A stretch of DNA of 64,000 nt, from assembly GCA_016191205.1 (NCBI GenBank), contig JACPPB010000074.1:1-64000 (forward strand), read 5' to 3'. Source of the DNA: Gammaproteobacteria bacterium (GTDB lineage: Bacteria; Pseudomonadota; Gammaproteobacteria; Pseudomonadales; Porticoccaceae). Below the pieces are notes generated by a model. The model did no database searches. It saw only the letters and a list, made by a program, of their open reading frames with translations, and had not been told where the DNA came from. A program made the translations under genes and the position numbers. Of the stretch, positions 10,101-19,232 are shown piece after piece. Each line of letters begins with the position of its first letter. Within the stretch, counting starts at the first letter, position 1.

Positions 10101-10463
10101 CTCGCACACCAGATAGGGTGCCAGCTCATGGCGGTCGCGTTCGCGATAGTCGAACGGAAACTGCTCGGCACCTTCATCGAGAAAGAAGTCGAACGGATTG
10201 ATCACCGTCATCTCGGCGATGACTTCGACCGTGATCGAGAGATGATCGCTGCGCTCGGGAAATACCAGCCGCGCCAGATAATTGCCGCAGGGGTCCTGCT
10301 GCCAGTTGAGAAAATGCGTGGCCGGGCTCACCCGCAGTGAATAGCCGCGAATCGGCGTGCGGCAGTGGGCCGCGGGCCGCAGGCGCAGCACATGGGGCGA
10401 CAGGTTCACCAGCCGGTCGAAGCGATATTCGGTGACATGGAGCAGCTTGACGCGAATGGTCAT
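7101..10463 (-). CDS. Large transglutaminase-like / DUF2126 protein
   Basis: At 1120 residues this is the largest gene in the window. The first 300 residues are a transglutaminase-like module (N-terminal beta domain TIRVKLLHVTEYRF; catalytic Cys in RGSCRDSAWLL, His in DLHAWCEVY, Asp in LDPTSG). The remaining 800 residues match the DUF2126 region, which always accompanies this type of transglutaminase and has a glutamine-synthetase/GCS-like look (ELREGGEP-like TQGGEPTFVS; RHTGTGGGNHVTLGG). The prediction from the amidoligase literature is a protease fused to a COOH-NH2 ligase. Intact, start at ATG 10461-10463. It lies between the alpha-E gene and the fused gene. Confidence 0.9.
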   Translation of the reverse strand: MTIRVKLLHVTEYRFDRLVNLSPHVLRLRPAAHCRTPIRGYSLRVSPATHFLNWQQDPCGNYLARLVFPERSDHLSITVEVIAEMTVINPFDFFLDEGAEQFPFDYRERDRHELAPYLVCEPAGPLLRRWLASVARAPIPTNDFLVALNQRLQRDIAYNIRMEPGVQSCEQTLALARGSCRDSAWLLVQICRHLGLAARFVSGYLVQLKADVAALDGPSGPVADFTDLHAWCEVYLPGAGWVGLDPTSGLFAGEGHIPLACTPDPVSAAPIEGFTDTCEVEFHHHNEVLRIHEDPRVTKPYSEAQWALIDALGAAVDARLDAMDVRLTQGGEPTFVSIDDMESAQWNTTALGADKLRLARDLLLRLRDRFARGGLLHHGQGKWYPGEELPRWALGCFWRGDGEPVWRDPRWLAPVGADQGHDFAAADRFASHLCVALGLDPARLLIAREDAFHYLWREQELPEHLDPQTAALDDSLERRRLARLLQQGLHAPTGLALPLGWDPVAERWRSSPWPLRRGQLILVPGDSPMGYRLPLDSLPLATEAEAREAERDPFAPDKPLDADYHQYAQAVLEAAADRRLTMAEPADPEPDAKKPAPLVRTALCVEPRAGTLHVFLPPLQHLEHYLALVGAVEACAADLRLPVVIEGYEPPRDPRLLRLLVTPDPGVIEVNIHPAGSWRELRDNTLALYAEAHQARLGTEKFLHDGRHTGTGGGNHVTLGGATPADSPLLRRPDLLRSLITYWQHHPGLSYAFSGMFIGPTSQSPRVDEGRAETLYELEIAFQQMPSGEIAQPWLVDRLLRNLLTDITGNTHRSEFCIDKLYAPGSASGRQGILEFRGFEMPPHAHMALVQALLLRSLVARLWRTPYAQPLVRWGTALHDRFMLPHHAWADLRDVVADLNAHELPFQLDWLAPFAEFRYPHYGEVRIGDISIELRWAIEPWHVLGEEVGSFGTARYVDSSVERVQVKVDGLTDSRYVLACNGRRVPLRNTGRHGEYVAGVRYRAWAPPSALHPTIGVQAPLVFDLIDTWNGLAVGGCTYHVVHPGGRSYDDFPVNANAAEARRISRFTAFGHTPGKLAEVALPPVLRRFVPGNRFPRPMAPPPEEPGNEYPHTLDLRRGA

Positions 10464-10551
10464 GAGTTCAATGCTCCGGATTCAGTGCGGTTGGTTCGAT
10501 CTTCCAGATTCAACATTTCAAATTCAAGATTTCAAACTCAAGAGGACGGAT

Positions 10552-11481
10552 TCAGCGCTGTGCAAACCAGGCATCGCGGATACGCTCGTGCATGGTGCCG
10601 ATGCGAATCTGGATTTCGTTCAGATAGTCGCGAAACGCCTGCCCGAGATCTTCGATCGACGCGATCGGGTAATACACCGCCGCCACTTCTTCCAGCGCGC
10701 CCAGCATCGACTCACTCCCGGGCAGCAACCGGATGGCGCTCGCCACCTGTTCGCGGCAGAAGCGGATGGTGCGGGGAAAATACGGATCGTTGAGCAGGAA
10801 GTTCGCCACTTCCGGACCCGCCACCCGCACCCGCACCGCGCGGCGGTAGGCGAGCTCCGCGCTCAGCGAACGCAGCACATGGCCCCACACGATCTGGCCC
10901 AGGTTCACCTGCGCGCGCTCCGCCGACTGCAACAGCGCGACGGCGCCGGCATCGAGAATGCGCGTGGTCATGTCGGCGCGCTCCAGATGCCGGCCGAGCT
11001 GGATGAACTGCCAGGGCGCGTCGCGGCTGGTGGTGGCGGCGATCTGGCCGTTCACCTGCTCGCAGCCGCGAATGATGCCGCCGGTGAACTGGTGGCGCAG
11101 CTTGCGCCCCGTTCCCTGCGCCACATTGTCGGTCGCGAAATAAAACAGATCATTGACGAATTCCCACACCTCGGGCGCAAACACATCGCGGGTGGTGCGC
11201 AGGTTCTCGCGCACCATGCGCAGCGAGTTGACCAGCGCGCCGGCGTGATCGGCATCGGCCAGCAGGAACTTCACCACATTGCGCTCGTCCCGCACCCGGT
11301 AGTGCTCGGCGAAGGCTTCGGTGGCGCTGTTGAGTTCCACCAGGTTGTACCAGCTGATATCGATGCCCCGCGGCAGATCCAGCAGCAGGCTGTCGTAGAC
11401 GCTGACCAGGCGCGCGGTGTTCTCGGCGCGTTCGAGATAGCGCGCCGCCCAGTAGATGCGTTCAGCGACGGACGACAGCAT
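10552..11481 (-). CDS. Alpha-E domain protein
   Basis: A helical protein of 309 residues equivalent to the C-terminal alpha-E part of the fusion at 4392. The family signature is near the N-terminus (VAERIYWAARYLERAENTARLV). Its ATG shares a base with the TGA of the upstream ATP-grasp gene (TGATG), so the two are translationally coupled. A GTG one codon earlier is also possible. The split pair 11481/10552 mirrors the domain order of the fusion gene. The biochemical role of alpha-E is unknown; it probably acts with the ATP-grasp ligase. Confidence 0.9.
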   Translation of the reverse strand: MLSSVAERIYWAARYLERAENTARLVSVYDSLLLDLPRGIDISWYNLVELNSATEAFAEHYRVRDERNVVKFLLADADHAGALVNSLRMVRENLRTTRDVFAPEVWEFVNDLFYFATDNVAQGTGRKLRHQFTGGIIRGCEQVNGQIAATTSRDAPWQFIQLGRHLERADMTTRILDAGAVALLQSAERAQVNLGQIVWGHVLRSLSAELAYRRAVRVRVAGPEVANFLLNDPYFPRTIRFCREQVASAIRLLPGSESMLGALEEVAAVYYPIASIEDLGQAFRDYLNEIQIRIGTMHERIRDAWFAQR

Positions 11482-12935
11482 CACTTCGCATCCGTGTCGA
11501 CGATCCAGGTGTCCTTGCTGCCGCCGCCCTGGGAGGAGTTCACCACCAGACTGCCCTTGCGCAGCGCCACCCGGGTGAGCCCGCCGGTGGTGACGTACAT
11601 GTCCTCGGCCTGCAACACGAAGGGTCGCAGATCCAGATGCCGCGGCTCCAGGCGGCCGCCGTCCACCAGGGTCGGCGCCACCGACAGCTTGAGCGTGGGC
11701 TGGGCGATGTAGTTGCGCGGATCGGCCTGGATGCGGCGCGCGAACTCGGCGCGCTCCTTGCGGGTCGCGTGCGGGCCGACCAGCATGCCGTAGCCGCCGG
11801 ATTCGTTGGCGGGCTTCACCACCAGCTCGTCGAGATGGTCGAGCACATAGGCGCGCTGCGCGGGATCGGCGCAGAGAAACGTCTCGACGTTGGCGAGCAG
11901 GGGTTTTTCGCCCAGGTAGTATTCGATCATTTGCGGCACATAGGCGTAGACCACCTTGTCGTCCGCCACGCCCGCGCCGGGCGCGTTGGCGAGCGCCACC
12001 TGACCCGCGCGCCAGGCGCGCATCAGGCCCGGCACGCCGAGCGTGGATTCCGGATTGAAGACTTCCGGGTCCAGAAACAGGTCGTCGATGCGCCGGTAGA
12101 TCACATCCACCCGCTCGCGCCCGGCGATGGTGCGCATGTACACGCAGTCGTCGTCGCCCACCACCAGGTCGCGACCCTCGACCAGCTCCACCCCCATCTG
12201 CTGGGCGAGGTAGGCGTGTTCGAAATAGGCGGAGTTGTAGATGCCGGGGGTGAGCACCACGATGCCCGGATTGCTCAGCTTGCGCGGCGACAGCGCGGCG
12301 AGCATGTCGAACAGGCGCGCGGGATAGTCGCTGACCGGCAGAATGGCATCGCTCTCGAACAGCTCCGGCAGCACGCGCTTGGTGATGGCGCGGTTCTCCA
12401 GCATGTAGGCGACGCCCGAGGGCACCCGCAGGTTGTCTTCCAGCACGAAGAAGCGGCCGCGCTCATCGCGCACCAGATCGGTGCCGCAGATGTGCGCCCA
12501 GACCCCAAAAGGAGGCGATGCGCCGACGCATTCGGGGCGGAAATTCTTCGACTGCGCCAGCACCTCGGCGGGAAACACGCCGTCGGCGATGATGCGCTGG
12601 TCGTGGTAGATGTCGTCGATAAAGCGATTGAGCGCGCGCAGGCGTTGCTTGAGGCCGGCCTCGACCTCGCGCCACTGCCGCGCCGCAATGGTGCGCGGAA
12701 TGATGTCGAAGGGCCAGGCGCGATCGATGTTGCCCTCCTCCGAATACACGGTGAAGGTAACCCCCATCTGGCGGATGGTGGCCTCCGCCATGCGCCGGCG
12801 CGATTCGATCTCGGCATCGTTGAGCGACGCCAGATAAGCCACCAGCCGTCGCGCCGGCGCCCGCGCATTGCCGGGACTGCTGATCAGTTCGTCGAACAGC
12901 GCGCCGCTGTCGTAGTGTTTCCAGTCCAGCGCCAT
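11481..12935 (-). CDS. Circularly permuted ATP-grasp type 2 protein
   Basis: A protein of 484 residues, the first gene of the minus-strand cluster. It begins MALDWKHYDSG and has the family's usual N-terminal linker (RRMAEATIRQMGVTFTVY), the glycine-rich and nucleotide-binding motifs (VLEDNLRVPSGVAYMLENR, VALANAPGAGVADDK, VVKPANESGGYGM) and the C-terminal GSKDTW segment also seen in the gene at 4392. The frame is open for another 82 codons upstream, but family alignment by eye favours the ATG at 12933-12935. Predicted carboxylate-amine ligase of unknown substrate, coupled to the alpha-E gene. Confidence 0.9.
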   Translation of the reverse strand: MALDWKHYDSGALFDELISSPGNARAPARRLVAYLASLNDAEIESRRRMAEATIRQMGVTFTVYSEEGNIDRAWPFDIIPRTIAARQWREVEAGLKQRLRALNRFIDDIYHDQRIIADGVFPAEVLAQSKNFRPECVGASPPFGVWAHICGTDLVRDERGRFFVLEDNLRVPSGVAYMLENRAITKRVLPELFESDAILPVSDYPARLFDMLAALSPRKLSNPGIVVLTPGIYNSAYFEHAYLAQQMGVELVEGRDLVVGDDDCVYMRTIAGRERVDVIYRRIDDLFLDPEVFNPESTLGVPGLMRAWRAGQVALANAPGAGVADDKVVYAYVPQMIEYYLGEKPLLANVETFLCADPAQRAYVLDHLDELVVKPANESGGYGMLVGPHATRKERAEFARRIQADPRNYIAQPTLKLSVAPTLVDGGRLEPRHLDLRPFVLQAEDMYVTTGGLTRVALRKGSLVVNSSQGGGSKDTWIVDTDAK

Positions 12936-13144
12936 TTCACCCGTCCGGGGCTGCGGAGCCGGAGCGGCCCTGCCGTCAGCCGATGCTACACCAGAAAGCG
13001 GCCAGCCCGGCCGCCGCGCGTCACTGCCGAGGCGAAGATGGGTGAAATTGCCGGCTTCGCGGATTTCCATAAGCACTCGTCGTCGGGAAGAATACTTCTG
13101 GAACTCGCAATATGTGGGCCAGAAAAATGCGCTGCGCACCGTGC

Positions 13145-13185
13145 GCCTCGCATCTGGCCCCCTCGCGACGTTTTTCAGCAACCTG
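13145..13185 (-). repeat. Dispersed intergenic repeat, copy 1
   Basis: Read on the minus strand, this stretch starts GGTTGCTGAAAAACGTCGCG and continues to CAGATGCGAGG. A close relative lies on the plus strand at about 27655-27692, beside the integron remnant (AAAAACGTCGCG, then CAGATGCGAGG). The first 14 bases also occur at 494-507. Apart from this element, the 260-base gap 12936-13196 shows nothing I can name. Confidence 0.5.
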
Positions 13186-13196
13186 TTAGCGGACGA

Positions 13197-13865
13197 TCAG
13201 CCGGCGCGCAGCAGCGACCAACCGAACGCCATGGCGGCGAGTGCCACCAGCAGCCGCAGTCCGGCTGCCACGCCCAGCCGCCAGCGGCGCAGGCGTCGCA
13301 ACCCTTCTCCCAGCAGGCCGCCGCACGCCAGCATGGCAGTCAGCACCCCAGCAGCGAACAGGAGCAGATAGGCCATGCCGACCCAGGGATTGGCAGCTGC
13401 CGCGATGGGTGCCAATGCCAGCAGGGAAGCGGAGCCGGCGGTACCGTGCAGCAGCCCCACCAGCAGCGCCCGGCGGCCCTGGTGCGCGGGCAGTCCCGCC
13501 ACATGCAGATGCGTGCCATCAATGCCATGGCAATGCAATTGCAGCGGCGCCTCGCCCGCCCAGAGCCGCCACAGCGTCGTCACCCCCAGCGCGATCAGCA
13601 CCCACCCCACCAGATGTTCGGCCCCTGCGCTGAGGTCGCTCGGCACCGCCATGCCGGCCAGCAGCACCAGGGCGCCGATGACCAGCAGCGCCAGGCCATG
13701 GCCCAGCGCCCAGCGCCCGCAGAAGCCCAGGGTAGCGCGACGCCCGGCGCTTGCATCGCCCAGATTCGCCACCGCCAGCACATGATCCGGGTCGAGCGCG
13801 TGCAACAGACCGAGCCCAAAACCCATCGTCAGCAGGCTCAGCGTCTGGGTCGGCAGGGCGATCAT
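13197..13865 (-). CDS. Nickel/cobalt permease-like membrane protein (NicO/NiCoT type)
   Basis: A protein of 222 residues with about six hydrophobic helices. The first helix carries GLLHALDPDHVLAV, the His-x4-Asp-His type signature of nickel/cobalt permeases. A His-rich loop (LHCHGIDGTHLH) and a second helix motif GLLHGTAGSAS follow. Its ATG lies one base after the stop of the guanidine-hydrolase gene, so it is part of the riboswitch-controlled operon. The guanidine-hydrolase family needs Ni2+, so import of nickel for that enzyme is the natural reading. Metal specificity cannot be proved from sequence. Confidence 0.8.
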   Translation of the reverse strand: MIALPTQTLSLLTMGFGLGLLHALDPDHVLAVANLGDASAGRRATLGFCGRWALGHGLALLVIGALVLLAGMAVPSDLSAGAEHLVGWVLIALGVTTLWRLWAGEAPLQLHCHGIDGTHLHVAGLPAHQGRRALLVGLLHGTAGSASLLALAPIAAAANPWVGMAYLLLFAAGVLTAMLACGGLLGEGLRRLRRWRLGVAAGLRLLVALAAMAFGWSLLRAG

Positions 13866-13866
13866 C

Positions 13867-15051
13867 TCAGGCGCCCCAGCCGCGAATGATCGACTTGTGC
13901 GATCCCAGCTTGCCGTGGGCCACCAGGGTGCCCAGCACATCGACGATGGCGCGGGTGGCGAGCAGCGCGGTGATCTCGGATTGGTCGTAAGGCGGCGAGA
14001 CCTCCACCACCTCCATGCCGCAGATGCCTTCCTTCGCCACCGCGCCGAGCAGATAGAGAATCTCGCGGGGCAGGAAGCCGCCCGGCTCCGGCCAGCCGGT
14101 ACCCGGCACGAAACCGCAATCCACGGCGTCGATGTCGAACGACAGGTACACGGCATCGGTGCCGTCCCAGGCGGTTTCCAGCGCGATCTCGGCGGTCTTC
14201 TCCAGGCCCAGTTCGGCCACGTCGTTCATGGTCAGAATGGTGGTGCCGCGCTTGCGCGCCTCCTTGACCGCCGGACGCGGCACCTGCCAGCCGCCGATGC
14301 CGACCTGCACCAGGTTTTTGGCCAAGACGTTGGGCAGATTGGTGGCGTGGAACCAGGGCGTTGTGTGCATGCGCTCGTCGAGGTCCTTTTCCTGGATGTC
14401 GGCGTGGCGGTCGAAATGGATGATGCCGATCTTCCTGTCGGTGTTCTCCGCGATGCCGCGCACCGTGGCGAAGCCGATCGAATGATCGCCGCCGAGCACG
14501 ATGGGCAGCGCGCCGGAAGCGAAGATATGACCCACGCCGCGACTGATCTGATCGAACGTCTTCTCGATATTGGCGGGAATCACGAACACGTCGCCGGCGT
14601 CGCACAGATTCATCTGTTCGCGCAGGTCGACACCCAGTTCGTAGTTGTAAGGCGTGTAGAGCGCGCTGATCTTGCGGATGCCCTGGGGTCCGAAGCGGGT
14701 GCCGGGACGATAGGTGGTGCCGCCGTCGAAAGGCACACCGAGGATCGCCGCATCGTACTGGCCGATGTTGTGGACGTTCTCGCAGAACGGCGCCTTCATG
14801 AAGGTATTGATGCCGGCGAAGTGGGGCAACTCGCCGCGCACGAAGGTGGAGATGCCGCGATCCTGGACGCTGGCGGCGGCGGTCAGGCCGTTGTCGAGGC
14901 CGTGCTGCACATGCGCTTTCCAGGCGTCGGTGGGCAGGTCTTTTTCCTTTTGCAGCGATTTCCAGCCTTGCAGCTGGGTTTTGTCGAACATTGGATGGTG
15001 GTCGAGGCCGCGGCTGAGCGCCCCGGTGGCGTTAAAGCGTTGCAGACGCAT
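13867..15051 (-). CDS. gdmH: Agmatinase-family ureohydrolase, probable Ni-dependent guanidine hydrolase
   Basis: A protein of 394 residues with the ureohydrolase metal site complete: GGDHS, HFDRHAD and SFDIDAVD supply the His and Asp ligands. It is about 90 residues longer than typical agmatinase (about 305), mainly at the N-terminus, which matches cyanobacterial guanidine hydrolase Sll1077 (about 390) and not SpeB. Its operon starts with a guanidine-I riboswitch and contains an ABC importer and a nickel permease. Together these support the reaction guanidine + H2O to urea + ammonia. Substrate assignment is inference; another guanidino compound is possible. The ATG at 15049-15051 is preferred over an upstream TTG because GAGGAG lies 10 bases before it. 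Confidence 0.8.
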   Translation of the reverse strand: MRLQRFNATGALSRGLDHHPMFDKTQLQGWKSLQKEKDLPTDAWKAHVQHGLDNGLTAAASVQDRGISTFVRGELPHFAGINTFMKAPFCENVHNIGQYDAAILGVPFDGGTTYRPGTRFGPQGIRKISALYTPYNYELGVDLREQMNLCDAGDVFVIPANIEKTFDQISRGVGHIFASGALPIVLGGDHSIGFATVRGIAENTDRKIGIIHFDRHADIQEKDLDERMHTTPWFHATNLPNVLAKNLVQVGIGGWQVPRPAVKEARKRGTTILTMNDVAELGLEKTAEIALETAWDGTDAVYLSFDIDAVDCGFVPGTGWPEPGGFLPREILYLLGAVAKEGICGMEVVEVSPPYDQSEITALLATRAIVDVLGTLVAHGKLGSHKSIIRGWGA

Positions 15052-15065
15052 GAATGGCAATCTCC

Positions 15066-15949
<884 letters not shown>

Positions 15950-15953
<4 letters not shown>

Positions 15954-16744
15954 CGCAGATGCAGCCAGGGAAAGGCGCGCCGGTGCACCAGCCGGAAGCC
16001 CTGGTCCATCAACAGACCGAGCAGGCCGATCAACAGGATGCCGACGAAGATCTTGTCGGTCTGCAAAAAGCGTTGGGCGCGCAGGATGGCGTAGCCGATA
16101 CCGGAATTGGCGGCCACCAGTTCCGCCACGACCAGATAGGTCCAGGCCCAGCCGAGCGTGACGCGCAGGGTATCGACGATGCCGGGCAGGGCCGACTTGA
16201 ACACCACCAGCGACACCACTTCGCCGCGGTTCGCGCCGAGCGTCTGGGCCGCCTCGATCTGCGCCATGGGCACCTGACGGATGTTGTCCGACACCATCAG
16301 GACCATCTGGAAAAAAGTCCCGATCCAGATCAGCGTGATCTTGGCGCCCTCCCCGATCCCCACCCAGAGCAGCACCAGGGGCACAAAAGCCACCGCCGGC
16401 AGATAGCGCGCGAACTCCATCAGCGGCTCGAAAAACGCCTGCACCGGGCGGAAGCTGCCGATGTAGATCCCGAGTGGCACCGCCATCAGCACCGCGAGCA
16501 CAAAACCGCCCAGCACCCGGCCAATACTGATCTTGATGTCGGCGAACAGGCTGCCGTCGGCATACCAGCCGAGCAGACGGCGCGCGACGGCAACCGGTTC
16601 CGGCAGGAACACGGCGTCCACCAGCCCACTGCCGGCCAGCAACCACCAGCCACCCAGGAAGCTCGCGAACCCGACCCCGGCGATGGCGAGATAACGCACG
16701 CCGCCCAGCGTCCCGCGGATTGACCACAACCGATCGGCCGCCAT
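15950..16744 (-). CDS. ABC transporter permease, NitT/TauT type
   Basis: An inner-membrane permease of 264 residues with about six helices. The cytoplasmic coupling motif is QIEAAQTLGANRGEVVSLVVFKSALPG (EAA loop), typical of TauC/SsuC/NrtB proteins. It lies 9 bases after the substrate-binding protein gene and overlaps the ATPase gene. It would form the channel of the importer whose transcription is controlled by the guanidine-I riboswitch. Confidence 0.9.
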
Positions 16745-16753
16745 GGTTCGGAC

Positions 16754-17746
16754 TCAATCGGCGGACGGCTTGCCGGCAACCTCGCGCACCAGGCCCGGAT
16801 CTATCGCGGCGCCGAAATCGACCTTGCCTTCCAGCAGTTTGTTCTCGGTCAGGAACGCCGCGATGGTCGGTCCCACACCCACCAGGGATTCGGGCCGTGC
16901 GGGCTCTCCGAGCGCGATCAGATTTTCCTTCGGACCGAAAAAGCGGGTGCCCGGCAGGTAGGTGGCGTATTCCTCGGGCGGCAGCCCCACGACCTTGGCC
17001 ATGATGACCGCGGCTTCCTGCGGGTGCGCGCCGATGAACGCCACAGTGTCGTACCACGCCCGCACCATGCCGACAAAGATCGCGCGCTTTTTCGCATCGG
17101 CGAGCGCCGGTGCGCGCGCCACCAGCAGATCGGGAATCAAGCCGGGCATATCCTTCGAGGTAAACAGCGCCTTGCCCTTGCCGCTGGACTGGATCTGGTT
17201 CACCCAGGGATTCCAGACCACCACCGCCGGCACCCGACCGCCGAGAAACGCGGCCGCCGCGTCGCCGGCGGCGAGATTCACCACCTGCACGTCAGCGGGC
17301 GTCATGCCGTTGTGGGCCAGCGCGGTCGCCAGCACGAAATGGGACACACTGTATTGTTCGAGGGCGATCGATTTGCCTTTCAGATCGGCAAATCCGGTGA
17401 TCGACGGCGCCACCATCAGGGCGTCGTTACCCGCCGAATTATCGTTGGCCAGAATGATCTTGAGCGGCACACCCGCCGCCAGCGGCGCCAGGGTGTCGCT
17501 CCAGGTCTGGGAGTTGGCATCGAGTTGGCCGGCGGACAGCGCCTGAATCGAATCCGTATAGTTGGGGAACCACACCAGTTCGACATCGGCGGCGTATTTC
17601 TTGAAAAATCCCTTTTCCTTGGCGACGTACCAAGCCACCCAGCCGGGCCAGTCGCTGACGCCGACGCGGACGGGTGCGGCCTCGACCGCGGTGGTAAACA
17701 GGAATGCAACAGCGAGCAGGACAGCGTGCGACAGGCGGTGGAACAT
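16754..17746 (-). CDS. ABC transporter substrate-binding protein, NitT/TauT type
   Basis: A protein of 330 residues with a Sec signal peptide (hydrophobic LLAVAFLFTTAVEA, likely cut before APVRVG) and a periplasmic type II binding fold (SDWPGWVAWYVAKEKGFFKKY; QLDANSQTWSD; NDNSAGNDAL; NPWVNQI). It is the first gene of the operon and has a strong GGAGG site 7 bases before its ATG, just downstream of the riboswitch. Related proteins in cyanobacterial guanidine-hydrolase loci bind guanidine; here that ligand is inferred from context only. Confidence 0.88.
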   Translation of the reverse strand: MFHRLSHAVLLAVAFLFTTAVEAAPVRVGVSDWPGWVAWYVAKEKGFFKKYAADVELVWFPNYTDSIQALSAGQLDANSQTWSDTLAPLAAGVPLKIILANDNSAGNDALMVAPSITGFADLKGKSIALEQYSVSHFVLATALAHNGMTPADVQVVNLAAGDAAAAFLGGRVPAVVVWNPWVNQIQSSGKGKALFTSKDMPGLIPDLLVARAPALADAKKRAIFVGMVRAWYDTVAFIGAHPQEAAVIMAKVVGLPPEEYATYLPGTRFFGPKENLIALGEPARPESLVGVGPTIAAFLTENKLLEGKVDFGAAIDPGLVREVAGKPSAD

Positions 17747-17770
17747 GGTCGATCCTCCAATGGGTACCAA

Positions 17771-17800
17771 CGGGACGCGGGAGAGCCAACTGGTCCTCCC
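17771..17800 (-). promoter_or_regulatory. Probable expression platform of the guanidine riboswitch
   Basis: Just 3' of the aptamer on the minus strand, CTCCCG and GTCCCG can pair with CGGGAG and CGGGAC, which belong to the 3' conserved domain of the aptamer. This would make a two-part hairpin mutually exclusive with the ligand-bound fold. No U-run follows it, so control may be translational or Rho-dependent. The mechanism is not decided by the sequence. Confidence 0.45.
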
Positions 17801-17880
17801 GGGCTTTTGTCCCGCCGGTGTAACCCCACTGGGGCCGACAACCCTCGGACCAGTCACCCCCGAGGAGGCCGGAACCCTAG
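17795..17880 (-). promoter_or_regulatory. Guanidine-I (ykkC subtype 1) riboswitch aptamer
   Basis: All three hallmark blocks of the guanidine-I aptamer are present in order on the minus strand: CTAGGGTTCCG (17880-17870), ACTGGTCCGAGGG (17854-17842) and CGGCGGGACAAAAGCCCGGGAGG (beginning at about 17817). They are separated by P1/P2-type paired segments. This class binds guanidinium and turns on genes for guanidine export or breakdown. It lies about 50 bases upstream of the ribosome-binding site of the substrate-binding protein gene and heads the whole five-gene operon. Confidence 0.96.
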
Positions 17881-18100
17881 TTGTCTTCGTGTGATCGCGT
17901 GGGAAAATGGCCGCGACGCCAAACCCTCCCGTATCACCATGCAGTCAAGCACGGCCCGTGCCACCAGCCGCCACACCACCGCGCACAGGGATTGCACCCG
18001 TGCCGCCCAGTCTCCGTGGCCGCGAGTTGCGCTGGCAGCCTTGACCGCGCCCCTTTGCAGCGCACCGTTCCAGGGCGGCGCGCCCCATGAGTGAGCACTG

Positions 18101-19216
18101 ATGGAGCATCATGGGCCGGCACTCCAGCAGCGTCTCGCCAACGGCCTCGAACTCCATGCCCGTCCGATCGCCGCTCGCGCGACGGCGGCCGTTGCACTCT
18201 GGTGGCACGCGGGGCGGCTGCACGAAAGCCCGGACGAGGTCGGGGCGGCGCACCTGCTCGAACACCTGGTCTGTGAAGCGTTGCCGGCCGCTGGACACGC
18301 CCGCTGGGGCGGCGCGGTGAACGGCCAGAGCGGACGCGAATGGACGGTCTGGCACGCCCTGCTGCCGGCCGCGGCCGCGCCGGATTTTCTGCGGACCCTG
18401 GTGCGGACACTGCGCGCGCCGCTGCCGCCGGACGCGCACATCCAGCGCGAATCCCGCGTGCTCGCCACGGAGATCGGCGTGGAGACAGCCCAGGATCACT
18501 GGGAACGGCAAGCCCTGCGCGCCTGCTTCGGCGCCCATCCCGTCGCCCGTCCGCTCGCGGTTTTGCCGCACCTGGACCGGGCCGGGCTCACCGCGTTTCG
18601 CGCGCGTCTGCTGACCGGGCCGCGGCTGCGGGTGACCGCCGCGGGCGGGATGGATCCGGACGCGCTCGCGGCGGCTGTCCGGCCCCTGGAAGAACTGCCG
18701 GACAGCCATATCCCGGAACCGGCCGCGCCGGCGCTGCCCATCCAACCCTGTCACCGGCGTCTGGACGCCGCGGGCGCGCTCTGGCTGCTCCCTTTCGCGC
18801 CGACCGAAGCTGCCGCGGTTGCGGAACTCGCGCTCCTGCTTGCCGACCCGCTGGTGGGAGAGTTGCCCCGGCAGTTGCGCGACGCGGCCGAGCCCCTGTA
18901 CGGGCTGCACTGCGAACTGGAGTTCTGCGCCGGTATCGGGCTCTGGTGGCTGCGGATTGACGCTGGCCGGTTGGCCGCCGTACTCGAAGCCGGCATCGAG
19001 CAACGCATCGTCACCGGCTTTACCGCCGCCGAGCTGGCGCGCGTGCGCGCATTGCGCCACGCACGGCAGGTGCTGGAACGGGAGGATCTGCTGGGTCAGC
19101 TGGAAGTGCTGGCCGGCGCGCGTCCCGCGCCTCCCGCGCGCTCAGCGTCGGCCGCCACGCTGGCGCGGGTGCTCGCGGCCTGCTGGCAACGCCGCTGTCG
19201 GGTACTCGGCGACTGA
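18101..19216 (+). CDS. M16 (pitrilysin/insulinase-like) peptidase, single-unit form
   Basis: A protein of 371 residues with the inverted zinc motif HLLEH (HxxEH) at about residues 51-55 within GAAHLLEHLVCEAL, followed about 70 residues later by a Glu-rich helix (ESRVLATEIGVE) where the third zinc ligand is expected. This places it in peptidase family M16, although the rest is divergent and shorter than the usual 420-450. No signal peptide is seen. No second M16 gene is adjacent. An open frame of about 50 codons ends just before it (17939-18091), with no recognisable content. Function unknown. Confidence 0.65.
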   Translation: MEHHGPALQQRLANGLELHARPIAARATAAVALWWHAGRLHESPDEVGAAHLLEHLVCEALPAAGHARWGGAVNGQSGREWTVWHALLPAAAAPDFLRTLVRTLRAPLPPDAHIQRESRVLATEIGVETAQDHWERQALRACFGAHPVARPLAVLPHLDRAGLTAFRARLLTGPRLRVTAAGGMDPDALAAAVRPLEELPDSHIPEPAAPALPIQPCHRRLDAAGALWLLPFAPTEAAAVAELALLLADPLVGELPRQLRDAAEPLYGLHCELEFCAGIGLWWLRIDAGRLAAVLEAGIEQRIVTGFTAAELARVRALRHARQVLEREDLLGQLEVLAGARPAPPARSASAATLARVLAACWQRRCRVLGD

Positions 19217-19232
19217 GCGCGTCGGAACAACC

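Noticed and set aside
13866-14156. Extended N-terminus for the nickel permease frame
   Set aside because: It would be antisense-frame sequence within the hydrolase gene. The ATG at 13865 right after the hydrolase stop gives a normal permease.
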